Notes: a model not told the origin generated them from the sequence alone. A stretch of 64,000 nucleotides of DNA from CAVUNY01 sp963843535 (GCA_963843535.1 CAWJKU010000003.1:186001-250000), one strand, 5' to 3'; shown: positions 26,004 to 36,021, numbered from the stretch's first letter. Numbers and translations are program-made.

Positions 26004-28076
26004 TTAACTTTTTAATATCTTTTCGGCTACTGCCGCAGGCACCGGGGCGTAGTGGTCAAACTCCATCGAAAACACACCGCGTCCCTGGGTGATCGATCGC
26101 AGCACCGTTGCGTAGCCAAACATTTCCGCCATGGGCACTAGCGCCTTAGCGGCCTGGGCATTTCCAGGACGCATTTCCATCCCCTGGATTAATGCGCGCC
26201 GCGCGTTCAACTGCCCCAACACATCGCCCAGGAATTGATCCGAGACGATAACTTCAACCTTCATAATCGGTTCCAGTAATACTGGCGCTCCCTTTTGGAA
26301 ACCTTCCTTAAATGCCAGGCTGGCAGCCACTTTGAAGGCCATTTCATTCGAGTCGACTTCGTGGTACGATCCGTCGATCAGGGTCACCTTGAGGTCTGTA
26401 ACCGGGTACCCCGCCAAAACACCGCTTTCAGCCGATTCACGAACGCCTTTCTCCACCGCGGGAATATATTCCATCGGGATTGAGCCGCCAGTAATTTTGT
26501 TTTCAAACACGATCCCGTTGCCCCGGTCAAGCGGCGCCATGGCGATCACCACATGGCCGTATTGGCCCCGGCCGCCAGATTGCCGGGCGTACTTATAATT
26601 GACTTTTTCAACCGGGCGGGTGATGGTTTCGCGGTAAGACACCCGTGGGCGTCCCACATTGGCCTGAACGCGGAATTCACGCAGCATGCGGTCGACCAGA
26701 ACATCCAGGTGCAGCTCACCCATCCCCGAAATAATGGTTTGCCCGGTAGCTTCGTCAAAATGCACGCGGAAGGTTGGGTCTTCTTCCGAAAGCTTGCGCA
26801 GGGCATCGCCCATCCTATCTTGATCAGCAGAGGTCTTGGGTTCAATTGCCACGGAAATAACCGGTTCAGGGAATGTGATGCGCTCCAGGACCATCCTATG
26901 CTGTGCATCGCACAGCGTGTCACCGGTAAAGCTTTCTTTTAATCCCAGAACGGCAGCGATATCACCCGCATGGACCTCGGTAATATCTTCGCGGCGATCA
27001 GCATACATGCGCAGCAAGCGTCCAATCCGTTCACGTTTTCCCTTGAGCGGGTTGTATGCCATCATACCGGTCGCCAACGTTCCTGAATAAACCCTGAAGT
27101 ATGATAGACGGCCAACGTAAGGATCGGTTACGATCTTAAATACCAGGGCGCTGAGCGGTTCATCATCCTCGGCTGCAAATTCTACCAGATCATTCGAGTC
27201 GGGATCGATCCCGCGCACCGGCGGGATATCCGCGGGGGAAGGGAGGTAATCGATCACAGCGTCCAGCACATTCTGCACGCCCTTATTGCGTAGGGCAGAG
27301 CCGCAAAAAACCGGTGTGGCTTGATTGGCGATGACCGCCTTGCGCAGACCGGCTTTCAACTCATCGATTGAAATTTCATCGCCTTCCAGGAATTTGACCG
27401 TTAACCCATCGTCAAATTCGGCGATTCGTTCTACCAGGGTGGCTCGCATTTCCTTGGCCTGTTCCTCAAGGTCTGCCGGAACAGGGCCAAAGCTCATCTC
27501 CTTGCCCAACTCATCTTCCCAGTAGATCGCCTGCATCGTCAGCAAGTCGACCACACCTTTAAAATTTTGTTCGTTGCCAATCGGCAGCTGCATGGCAAGT
27601 GGACGCGCGCCTAAACGCTGCCGGATGGAATCGATGGTCATCTCATAGGATGCGCCAAGCCGGTCCATCTTATTGGCGAAGCAGATTCGCGGGACTTGAT
27701 AACGATCAGCCTGACGCCAGACGGTTTCGCTCTGAGGCTCAACACCCTGGGTCGAGTCAAATACCACGACCCCACCATCCAGAACGCGTAAACTGCGCTG
27801 AACTTCTGCGGTGAAATCGATATGTCCGGGAGTATCGATCAAATTGATCTGGTATCCCTTCCATTCCGCCGTCACCGCCGCAGAAACGATGGTGATGCCG
27901 CGTTCGCGTTCCTGGACCATCCAATCCGTCACAGTAGTACCGTCATCGACCGACCCTATGCGATAGGTTTTGCCTGTATAAAACAAAATCCGCTCGGTCG
28001 TCGTGGTTTTACCAGCGTCGATATGAGCAATAATGCCGATATTTCGGTACTTCTCTAACGGAAAATTACGGGCCAT
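26004..28076 (-). CDS. fusA: Elongation factor G
   Basis: 690 residues, full length. AHIDAGKTTTTERILFYTG, the switch region RERGITI, DTPGHIDF and NKMDR are visible. Domain IV carries YRETITRPVEKVNYKYARQSGGRGQYGHV. Catalyses translocation, and ribosome recycling with RRF. In str-operon order, 45 bp after rpsG. Confidence 0.98.
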   Translation of the reverse strand: MARNFPLEKYRNIGIIAHIDAGKTTTTERILFYTGKTYRIGSVDDGTTVTDWMVQERERGITIVSAAVTAEWKGYQINLIDTPGHIDFTAEVQRSLRVLDGGVVVFDSTQGVEPQSETVWRQADRYQVPRICFANKMDRLGASYEMTIDSIRQRLGARPLAMQLPIGNEQNFKGVVDLLTMQAIYWEDELGKEMSFGPVPADLEEQAKEMRATLVERIAEFDDGLTVKFLEGDEISIDELKAGLRKAVIANQATPVFCGSALRNKGVQNVLDAVIDYLPSPADIPPVRGIDPDSNDLVEFAAEDDEPLSALVFKIVTDPYVGRLSYFRVYSGTLATGMMAYNPLKGKRERIGRLLRMYADRREDITEVHAGDIAAVLGLKESFTGDTLCDAQHRMVLERITFPEPVISVAIEPKTSADQDRMGDALRKLSEEDPTFRVHFDEATGQTIISGMGELHLDVLVDRMLREFRVQANVGRPRVSYRETITRPVEKVNYKYARQSGGRGQYGHVVIAMAPLDRGNGIVFENKITGGSIPMEYIPAVEKGVRESAESGVLAGYPVTDLKVTLIDGSYHEVDSNEMAFKVAASLAFKEGFQKGAPVLLEPIMKVEVIVSDQFLGDVLGQLNARRALIQGMEMRPGNAQAAKALVPMAEMFGYATVLRSITQGRGVFSMEFDHYAPVPAAVAEKILKS

Positions 28077-28121
28077 CTCGCTACCTGAGGTCTCTGCCTT
28101 TAATGATAGAATCTGATGCGT

Positions 28122-28589
28122 CTACAGCCGGTAGTGAGAGAAAGCGCGGTTGGCTTCAGCCATTTTATGAGTCTCTTCGCGTTTCCGGACCGAAGTGCCC
28201 TGGTTATTGTAGGCATCCAGCAGTTCGCCCGACAGCTTCTCGGCAAATGATTTGCCGGCGCGGGCTTTGGAAGCAGTGATAATCCAGCGCATTGCCAGAG
28301 TCATCCGGCGCGATGAAGGAACTTCCATGGGAACCTGGTAAGTTGCGCCACCCACACGGCGGGGGCGAACTTCCATCACGGGACCCACATTCCTGAGGGC
28401 CTGTTCAAAAACGTCGATGGGGTTCTTCCCGGTCTTTTCTGCCATGATGTCAAACGCATCGTAGATAGACGAAGTGGCAACACTTTTCTTGCCGCGCCGC
28501 ATGATGCGATTTATAAATGAGGTTACGACGGTGCTTTGATAGCGCACGTCCGGGGTAATTTCCCGTTCTTCAGGTTTCGACCTTCGCAT
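28122..28589 (-). CDS. rpsG: Ribosomal protein uS7
   Basis: 155 residues. Starts MRRSKPEEREITPDVRYQSTVVTSFINRIMRRGKKS, and contains VRPRRVGGATYQVPMEV and the MAEANRAFSHYR end. 28 bp after rpsL. Confidence 0.98.
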   Translation of the reverse strand: MRRSKPEEREITPDVRYQSTVVTSFINRIMRRGKKSVATSSIYDAFDIMAEKTGKNPIDVFEQALRNVGPVMEVRPRRVGGATYQVPMEVPSSRRMTLAMRWIITASKARAGKSFAEKLSGELLDAYNNQGTSVRKREETHKMAEANRAFSHYRL

Positions 28590-28617
28590 GCATTTACTCC
28601 ATCAAATGGATCTGAAA

Positions 28618-29037
28618 TTAGGACTTGGGACGCTTTGAGCCGTATTTTGAGCGGCTCTGAGAGCGTTTGGCAACACCGGTCGTATCCAGCGTACCGCGAA
28701 CAATGTGGTAGCGGACACCGGGCAGATCCTTAACACGACCTCCGCGCACCAGCACCACCGAGTGTTCCTGCAGTGCGTGACCTTCACCTGGAATATAGGC
28801 AGTCACTTCAATACCGTTGGTCAGGCGCACGCGGGCGATCTTGCGCAGCGCAGAATTCGGCTTCTTGGGGGTCATCGTACGGACCACGGTGCACACGCCG
28901 CGTTTTTGCGGCGCGCCGGTATCCTGGCGAATACGGCGCTGTTTGTACGAATTGAGCGTGTACAGCAGCGCAGGCGCATTGCTCTTGATCTTTTTCGATT
29001 GGCGACCTTTTCGGACCAATTGGTTAATTGTGGGCAC
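28618..29037 (-). CDS. rpsL: Ribosomal protein uS12
   Basis: 139 residues. PTINQLVRKGR at the start and the decoding-centre loop VRTMTPKKPNSALRKIARV. The lysine equivalent to E. coli Lys42 is unchanged, so no streptomycin-resistance substitution is seen there. Also contains PGEGHALQEHSVVLVRGGRVKDLPGVRYH. First gene of the str set, with a GGAGG site and its own promoter. Confidence 0.98.
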   Translation of the reverse strand: MPTINQLVRKGRQSKKIKSNAPALLYTLNSYKQRRIRQDTGAPQKRGVCTVVRTMTPKKPNSALRKIARVRLTNGIEVTAYIPGEGHALQEHSVVLVRGGRVKDLPGVRYHIVRGTLDTTGVAKRSQSRSKYGSKRPKS

Positions 29038-29176
29038 TTTCTTTTGCCTCCGTCAGATATCCTGGGCGTTCTACGCCGCATTTATCAATTCTTTTGCCAA
29101 ACTCTATTGAGTTTTGCATGATTTCTTATGCAATGGGCACGATATGCCTACCCCTAGCGGGGCACAACGAGGAAAG

Positions 29177-29205
29177 ATTGTATCACACGCCTATCTTACC
29201 GTCAA
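29177..29205 (-). promoter_or_regulatory. Promoter of the rpsL-rpsG-fusA-tuf operon
   Basis: On the minus strand TTGACG (29205-29200), a 17-bp spacer and TACAAT (29182-29177), about 140 bp upstream of rpsL. The 349-bp region 29038-29386 holds this promoter, the leader and the rpoB terminator; no gene was seen in it. Confidence 0.8.
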
Positions 29206-29307
29206 GCTGTCTGACACTCTTCCTTTCAAATTTCAATCTTCTGCCGTCGAAATACACCAGCATAATTTCTTCTACAAATTAGTTGACCGCAGCGCCTTTG
29301 ACAAAAA

Positions 29308-29362
29308 TTCACCGCCGCCAGGAATTAAGGTCCAGAGATGCAACCACGCCGGCGGCGGTGAA
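29308..29362 (-). terminator. Intrinsic terminator of rpoB
   Basis: A 12-bp perfect stem (TTCACCGCCGCC at 29308-29319 with GGCGGCGGTGAA at 29351-29362, 31-base loop) runs into a TTTTT on the minus strand, 24 bp after the rpoB stop. With the promoter at 29177-29205 it separates rpoB from the str operon. Confidence 0.75.
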
Positions 29363-29386
29363 GCGATGACGGTGAATTGTCGAGGA

Positions 29387-32300
29387 TCAGGATAGGCGGT
29401 CCAGTTCCTCGCCCAGGCCTAACAGGCCGGTCTCAAGTTTGGGTGGGCGCACTCGCTCTTCATCTTTGCCAAAGCGAATCACCTCGCCGCTGTCCATGAC
29501 GGCCTCGACTGCCAGGCCCAGACTTTGCAGTTCTTTTACCAGGACCCGGAAGGATGCCGGTAGACTGGGCTCTTCGATCGATTCGCCCTTTACAATGGCT
29601 TCGTAGGTATTTACCCGGCCTTGCACATCGTCCGATTTCACGGTGAGCATTTCTTGCAAGGTATAAGCCGCGCCGTATGCTTCCAGGGCCCACACTTCCA
29701 TCTCTCCAAACCGCTGCCCGCCAAACTGTGCTTTGCCGCCCAACGGCTGCTGGGTCACCAGGCTGTACGGTCCGGTAGACCGGGCATGCACCTTGTCTTC
29801 CACCAGATGGTGAAGTTTGAGCATGGTCATTACCCCGACGGTAACTGGTTGATCATACGGCTGACCGCTCTTGCCATCTCGTAAGACCTGCTTGCCCAAA
29901 ATTGGCATGGGGTTGCCGGTCATCTCGGTCTGTTTTTCAGCCCGAGCATGGATTTCTTTGTCAGTCATGCCTTCTACATCGACTTCATGCCGCTTTTTGA
30001 GCCACATACGCAGCGCGGTGTGAATGGCATAATTATCGTGCTGCTCCATCTCGGCGCGTGTGAGAGATGGGTTATTGAATACCTGGGCAGGGTCAAATCC
30101 ACCTTCGATCAACCATTCGCGCAGAACTGATTCACGGGAATATGCCGGATCGGATGAAAGCTTGTAAATATCATAGCCCTTCTCACCCAACCATTGTTCC
30201 ATATACAACATGCGGACTTCATCATCATCCTTGATGGTGGTCGGATCGTATTCCTGTTCTTTTAGCCAGTTCCAGGCATTCTGGGCTATATCCATCCAGG
30301 CCAGATCGGTCAGGTAAGCCCGGCCGAGTTCGGCTTCAATTTCTTCCTCGGTGGCGCCATCAAAAACTGGGGTCAAAGCTCTGAAACCCAGATGGCGCGC
30401 GGCCCAACCCAGATGTGTCTCCAGAACCTGGCCTATATTCATACGACCGGGTACGCCCAACGGGTTAAGGATGATATCAACTGGGGTGCCATCCTCAAGG
30501 AACGGCATATCTTCTTCCGCCACCACGCGAGAAACCACACCCTTATTGCCATGCCGCCCGGCCATTTTGTCGCCTGCGGTGATCTTGCGGCGCTGTGCGA
30601 CGGAAACGCGCACCATCATGTCCACGCCTGCAGCCAGGTCGGTATTATCTTCTCGAGTAAAGACTTTGACGTCTACCACCTTGCCCCGTTCACCGTGCGG
30701 CATGCGCAGCGAGGTGTCTTTTACGTCCCTGGATTTCTCGCCAAAGATGGCGCGCAGCAGGCGTTCTTCGGGCGTCAATTCTTTCTCACCTTTGGGAGTA
30801 ATCTTCCCAACCAAAATGTCGTTCGGGCCGACTTCCGCGCCGATGCGAATAATACCGTGTTCGTCCAGATCCTTGATCGCGTCTTCACCAACGTTGGGTA
30901 TGTCGCGGGTAATTTCTTCAGGACCCAGCTTGGTGTCACGAGCTTCCACTTCATATTTTTCAATATGAACCGAAGTAAATTTATCGTCCTGGACTAGCTT
31001 TTCGGAGATCAGGATGGCGTCTTCGAAGTTGCCGCCTTCCCATGAAACGAAGGCTACCACCACGTTCTGGCCCAAAGCCAGTTTACCTTGCACCGTGGAA
31101 GATGAATCGGCCAGGATATCCTGGCGATGGACGCGCTGTCCCTTAATCACTGCGGGGCGCTGGTCGATGCACGTGCTCTGGTTTGAGCGCTGGTATTTGC
31201 GCAGGTGATAGGTGCGCACGGCTCCACTGTTATTGCGTACGGCAACCGCATTGCCGGTGACCGAGACAACCTGCCCGTCTTCTTCGGCGATCATCACCTG
31301 ACCCGAATCAATCGCGGCATAGGCTTCCATGCCGGTCGAAATGAGCGGGATATCGGGTTGGATCAGCGGAACAGCCTGAGCCATCATGTTTGAGCCCATC
31401 AAGGCCCGGTTGGCATCATCATGCTCCAGGAAGGGGATCAAAGAAGCGCTGACGCCCACTACCTGGTGCGGCGCCACATCCATATAATTGACGCTGTCAG
31501 GGCCTGAGATCGTAAAATCTGAATGGTGCCGGCAGGAAATTCGTTCAAAGGCAAACTCGTTGAGATCGGTGAGTTCGGAATTGGCCTGGGCGATAACAAA
31601 CTTATCCTCTGCATCCGCCGAAAGATATTCAACTTCATTGGATACAAACGGGGCCACGAAGATCGAGCTCTTATTCAATTTAACAATCGCCGGCAGCATT
31701 TCTTTCGTTACCCGCTCACCCTGTCTGGCGATGACTTCGCCAGTTTCAGAATCGGTCAGTGTTTCACGCAGCAGCCGGGTTTCCAGGCGGGGATCATCAG
31801 AAGATAATACCTTTACCACTCGCCGGTATGGGGTTTCAATGAAACCATATTCATTCACCCGGGCAAAACTTGCCAGGCGGCCGATCAAACCAATGTTCGG
31901 ACCTTCTGGCGTTTCGATCGGGCAAATACGGCCATAATGAGAATGGTGCACGTCACGCACATCGAACCCGGCCCGCTCGCGGCGCAATCCGCCAGGACCA
32001 AGAGCCGAAAGGGTGCGCTTGTGGCGCAGCTCAGCCAGCGGGTTCGTCTGGTCCATGAACTGTGAAAGCTGGCTGGAGCCAAAGAATTCACGCAGCGCGG
32101 CTACTACCGGGCGAATGTTTACCAGGCTGACCGGAGAAATGGTATCCTGGTCGCGGATCGACATGCGCTCTTTGATCACCCGCTCCATGCGGCGCAAACC
32201 AATGCGCAGCTTGTTCTGGATAAGCTCGCCGACCGTCTTTACCCGGCGGTTGCCGAGGTGGTCGATATCATCTTTATCTTCGACTTCATTATTAATCTGG

Positions 32301-33305
32301 ATCATGCGCTTGATCAGAAACACGATATCCCAGCGGCTGACCGTGCGGTGTGAAACCGGGATCTTATCGGTCAAATCCAGTTTCTGGTTCAGCTTATACC
32401 GCCCGACCCGTTCCAAATCATAATGGCGCTGATCGAACAGCTGCTCCTCAAGGAACTGCTTGGCATTTTCCAGCGTAGCCGGATCGCCTGGGCGCATGCG
32501 CTTGAAGAACTCCATCAATGCCACCTGGGCAATCGTGTAATTGCCGGTCAAATCCCAGGCAGGTTCCTGGCGCAAGGTGGAGGGGATGAATAAACGATCG
32601 GGATTGTTATCAACATCCTGGAAGAGGGCGATCAATTCTTCATCACTGCCCTCTTTAATCGGCGAATCGCTCCGACCGTCATCAATTGCTGCCAGGGCGC
32701 GTAAGAAATATCGTAATCGGCACCGTGCGCTTGCGGTTGAATTTGAGAATCAGGTAATCATTCTTACGGGTTTCAAATTCCATCCAGGCGCCGCGGTCTG
32801 GGATCAACTTGGCCATCGCCAGACGACGACCAGTCGCACGGTCCACCGGGGCTTCAAAATAGACACCCGGGGAACGAATCAGCTGCGATACGACCACCCG
32901 TTCCGTACCATTAATAATGAAAGTGCCTTTCTCGGTCATTTCCGGGAAATCGCCCAGGAAAATGTCCTGGCGAATGGGCTCCGGAACTTCAGATCCGGCT
33001 AACAATACCGACACATACATTGGGCTGGCATAGGTCAAATCACGTTCGACGCATTCATCAATGGAATGCTTGGGTTCACCAAACCAGTATTTCAGCCCCC
33101 ACTGTTGTGATTCGGGTGTCTTGCTGGGGAAGAAAAGCTTCATACCTTTGTTGTATGATTCTATGGGGGAAATTTCGTTGAGCAGATCCCCCAGCCCCTC
33201 CGATTTAAGCCGCCGGAATGAATCCAGCTGGACCTCAATCAGATCAGGCATATTGAAAATTACAGGAATTCGAGCGTAGGTCTTGGTCGGAAGAACTGAA
33301 GCCAT
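29387..33305 (-). CDS. rpoB: RNA polymerase beta subunit, reading frame interrupted by a +1 shift
   Basis: The reverse strand from 33305 reads MASVLPTKTYARIPVIF... to ITIFL (codon 201, ending at 32703), then stops six codons on. Skipping base 32702 restores the frame at 32701 (RALAAIDDGRSDSPIKEG...) through to 29387, for a 1305-residue subunit. Conserved blocks are normal: SQLSQFMDQTNPLAELRHKRTLSALGPGGL (rifampicin pocket, wild-type-like), GYNFEDAI-like GGNFEDAILIS, and the KAQFGGQRFGEMEVWALEAYGA end. About 130 extra residues (29905-30320) lie between EAELGRAY and GKQVLRDGKSG. rpoC does not follow. The shift site reads CTT-A-CGC. It is either an assembly error or recoding; an inactive rpoB is unlikely. 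Confidence 0.93.
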
Positions 33306-33394
33306 TGGTTTCTCCTAAAAAATCACAACCTGGCCGATAAAACTGGTCAAAATACCTGCGCATTAGCAGATAGGCCTATAAGACGCAATTTTGC

Positions 33395-33423
33395 ATTATA
33401 ACAATCCATGAAGGAAAAATCAA
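33395..33423 (-). promoter_or_regulatory. Promoter of rpoB
   Basis: On the minus strand TTGATT (33423-33418), a 17-bp spacer and consensus TATAAT (33400-33395), about 90 bp upstream of the rpoB start. Confidence 0.8.
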
Positions 33424-33441
33424 GTTAATTTAAGAATTCTC

Positions 33442-34047
33442 TTAATCTTTTCGAACCCATTGTCCATTTTCCAACTGAAATCCTGTGAGTGCGATGACTT
33501 TCGCGGTCACATTTCCATCCGAGAAAATATCCAAAATCCCCCAGCTGGGATTTTTTCCGCGCTTACTGCCAAATCCTGCCGAACCCGGATTGAATAACAA
33601 CTGGCCGTTATCCCAGATGATTTCCGGATGATGGGTATGCCCAAACACGATCACCTTTGCCCCCTGCCCTGCTCGCTTTAACAGCGAACGGTAGCGTTTG
33701 AACCGGTAGCCTTGAAATATATAAAACCATTTATCCACGAAATAGTTCAGCCATGAACCATGCCCGTGCATCAAAGCTACACTTACGCCGGCCAGATCGA
33801 GACGATTGACGCCGCGACCTTTCCGGCGCAAAGGCCAATCCCGGTTGCCGAGCGCTATTTCTACCGGGGCAATTTTCGCCAGCGTTTCGAGCACTGCCAG
33901 CGTTGAAACATCCCCCGCGTGTAAAATGCAATCTGGTCGCGCGGCTTGTAGAGCCGGGATAAGACCCGGATGAATCTCGTTTGCCCGATCGGGAACATGC
34001 GTGTCTGCGACAATGCCTGCGCGATAAATGGGGAGGGGTGTTTCTAT
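33442..34047 (-). CDS. YfcE-type metallophosphoesterase with no canonical start codon
   Basis: Calcineurin-like phosphoesterase. All metal motifs are visible: GIVADTHVPDRA (D-x-H), HAGD, LGNRD, LMHGHG, VFGHTHHPEI, then NPGSAG. The frame containing the first motif has no ATG, GTG or TTG upstream before a stop. Calling the first GTG (33894) would delete the D-x-H and GD metal ligands. The best candidate is an ATA at 34047-34045, eight bases after AAGGAG and overlapping the HAD stop by 4 bp (ATAG); ATT codons follow. An undetected base error turning ATG into ATA is an equal possibility. Substrate unknown; homologues are phosphodiesterases or phosphatases. Confidence 0.75.
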   Translation of the reverse strand: METPLPIYRAGIVADTHVPDRANEIHPGLIPALQAARPDCILHAGDVSTLAVLETLAKIAPVEIALGNRDWPLRRKGRGVNRLDLAGVSVALMHGHGSWLNYFVDKWFYIFQGYRFKRYRSLLKRAGQGAKVIVFGHTHHPEIIWDNGQLLFNPGSAGFGSKRGKNPSWGILDIFSDGNVTAKVIALTGFQLENGQWVRKD

Positions 34048-34661
34048 GCGAAAAGCTCCTTCAATTCGTCACGAACCTGCTGCGAACTGCGAAAATGGAT
34101 CGCATGCATGCCGACCGCGCGCGCGCCTTCGACATTTTCAATAAAATCATCGACAAAAACCCCGGATTGCGGCTCAATTCCCAGCCGGTCGAGCATCAAA
34201 CGATAAATCTGGGGATTGGGCTTTGCCATCCCAACTTCAGCGGAATAAATGGTTACATCAAACAGGTCATAAAAATGCGGGAAGCGTCTCGCCAGGCTGG
34301 CCCTGGTTTCGGGATAAGCATTGGAAAGCAGGCCGACTCGATATCTCGGTTTTAACTGCATGGTGAAGGTATACAAATCTTCATCGAACTTATCGCAGGA
34401 GTAAAAGGTATCGATAAATTCTGCCATCTTTTCAGCCGGAATATTGAGCTTTTTTTGTACATATTTCCAGGAATCGGCTTCCGTAGCCTGCCCGATCGAG
34501 GCTTGTACGGCAACCTCGTTCCCAAAAAACAGGTTCTCCAGATCCAGATAAGACATGCCGTACGGCGCAGCTAACCTTCCGCGGATCGATGGGTCCATAT
34601 TGCGGACCAGAACTCCCCCCATATCCCAGATTAATGCCCGGTAATGGTTCGGTATGATCAT
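34044..34661 (-). CDS. HAD-superfamily hydrolase (HAD-IA type)
   Basis: 205 residues. Motif I is WDMGGVLV: the nucleophile Asp is present, the second Asp is Gly, as in HAD-IA members of the sEH-N/YihX type. Motif II is LLSNA, motif III lysine is in GMAKPNPQIY, and motif IV is FVDDFIENVEGA. The cap is the small alpha-helical C1 type. A GGAGG site precedes the ATG. Translationally coupled to the phosphoesterase downstream; a phosphatase pair acting on the same metabolite class is a guess. Confidence 0.88.
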   Translation of the reverse strand: MIIPNHYRALIWDMGGVLVRNMDPSIRGRLAAPYGMSYLDLENLFFGNEVAVQASIGQATEADSWKYVQKKLNIPAEKMAEFIDTFYSCDKFDEDLYTFTMQLKPRYRVGLLSNAYPETRASLARRFPHFYDLFDVTIYSAEVGMAKPNPQIYRLMLDRLGIEPQSGVFVDDFIENVEGARAVGMHAIHFRSSQQVRDELKELFA

Positions 34662-34759
34662 TTATATTGCCTCCGGGTGAAATCGCTGGCAAATTGTATC
34701 ATAGATCAAATTGGATTCTAAAATCACGAGCAAGAATTGTCTCACTCGTTTAATTTAAA

Positions 34760-34996
34760 GAGGCTGTCTCAAAACTCCACCCCCACCCCGACCCGCCACC
34801 TCACACCCCTTCGGGTGGCCGAAGCGGCGGGGGCGGGAGAAAGAGGAAGTGGGGAGTTTTGGCCGCATTTTGCGGCCAAAACTCCCCAAACCTCTGAATT
34901 TCACCCCCTTCCCGCCCTCGCGCTGCGCGCTGAAGGACAGCTGGGAAGGGGGTTAGGGGGATGGGTCTTAGAAAAATCTTCTTTTAGGACAGCCCC
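34760..34996. mobile_element. MITE-like non-autonomous element with internal palindrome
   Basis: About 237 bp, no ORF of its own. Termini: GGCTGTCTCAAAA at the left (34762-34774) and, inverted at the right (34982-34994), GGCTGTCCTAAAA; 11 of 13 bases match. Inside is a perfect 16-bp stem (34851-34866 with 34872-34887, ATTTT loop) plus C-rich and G-rich arms (CCCCCTTCCC near 34906, GGGAAGGGGG near 34951). The composition differs from flanking genes. Such TIR-bounded, hairpin-rich elements are usually mobilised in trans by an IS transposase. It fills the 346-bp gap 34662-35007, where nothing else was seen. No clear target duplication. Confidence 0.6.
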
Positions 34997-35007
34997 AGAT
35001 AGCGATT

Positions 35008-36021
35008 CTACTTCATCTCTTTACGCCAGTTGGACGAACGGCGCACCGGGCGATAACCCATGCTTTCATACAGGCGCAATGCCCCCGATAAGTTCTGCGT
35101 ATCAACTCCCAGGCAGGCTTCATTCATCCCCTTTTCTTTTAATAGGGATAAACTCCGGGCGATAAGCGCTTTCGCGAGACCTTTTCCACGCCACGGTCGC
35201 CTGACGCAGATATTCTCGGTCCATCCGCGCTTGCGCTGGTATTCAACATTCTCCAGTTCATCGATAAACGACAAAACCATCCCTGCCACTTCATTCCCGT
35301 CCCAGGCCACCTGCCACAATTCGGGCTGCTGGTTGCGGCGATCGATCCAGGCTTCATAAGGTTCTCCATCCGGATCGTACCCCCAATGATCGCGGAAAGC
35401 CTCGTCGCTGGCCTGCCAGATCTGGTGATACTGTTCAGGTTTCGCCGGACGGATATCAACGCCAGGTGGAAGTGCTAGAACAGGTATATTTTCAAGATCT
35501 GGCCGCACCATGATATTGAAATGGCGTATGGGTTGGTAGCCTTCGGCCGTCAACAATGCCGCAGCACCTATCTCGCTGTCGCTGCAGAATGCTTCAAAGA
35601 AACGAGGGCCATCCTGCGGGTGTTTCGCGGCGGCCTGGAGCAGATGTTCCTGGTTCCAATGCAGCATCGCCCTGCCTATGCCCTTGCGCCGCCAATTGGG
35701 ATGCAAATAGCCAAAGCTGACGTAGATCCGTTCCTGGCTCGATTCTACCCGGTACCAGAATGTACGGCTGTAAGCGATCATTTCACCATACATTTCGGCA
35801 ATTAAGACATCCTGGTACGGGTCGCAATTCACCAGGTGGCTGTAAGAGCGCCGGATATCCTCTACAGTATCCGCTCTTTCAATTTTATCGATGGTCTTGC
35901 TGGCATGGATGATCCCGACCATGCCGGAAAAATCATCGTCACCGGAAAATAATCGAAACCGCAGCCCAGGAACGGCAGGGGCCTCGCTCAATACAATTTC
36001 CTTTTGCAAAATAGTATCCAT
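35008..36021 (-). CDS. Tandem-domain GNAT N-acetyltransferase
   Basis: 337 residues with two GNAT folds. The N-terminal fold (about 20-170) has the acetyl-CoA signature in WRRKGIGRAMLHW. The C-terminal fold (about 175-337) has RRPWRGKGLAKALIARSLSLLKEKGMNEACLGVD. Both domains look catalytically competent, unlike many tandem GNATs where one is degenerate. Final gene of the ABC/GNAT operon, 8 bp behind a paralogous tandem GNAT. The substrate is unknown; aminoglycoside- or peptide-type amines are possible given the exporter in the operon. Confidence 0.85.
   Translation of the reverse strand: MDTILQKEIVLSEAPAVPGLRFRLFSGDDDFSGMVGIIHASKTIDKIERADTVEDIRRSYSHLVNCDPYQDVLIAEMYGEMIAYSRTFWYRVESSQERIYVSFGYLHPNWRRKGIGRAMLHWNQEHLLQAAAKHPQDGPRFFEAFCSDSEIGAAALLTAEGYQPIRHFNIMVRPDLENIPVLALPPGVDIRPAKPEQYHQIWQASDEAFRDHWGYDPDGEPYEAWIDRRNQQPELWQVAWDGNEVAGMVLSFIDELENVEYQRKRGWTENICVRRPWRGKGLAKALIARSLSLLKEKGMNEACLGVDTQNLSGALRLYESMGYRPVRRSSNWRKEMK

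Noticed and set aside
28618..32635. Streptomycin or rifampicin resistance substitutions
   Set aside because: The S12 TPKKPNSALRK loop and the RpoB SQLSQFMDQTNPLAELRHKRTLSALGPGGL region are wild-type-like at the usual positions.
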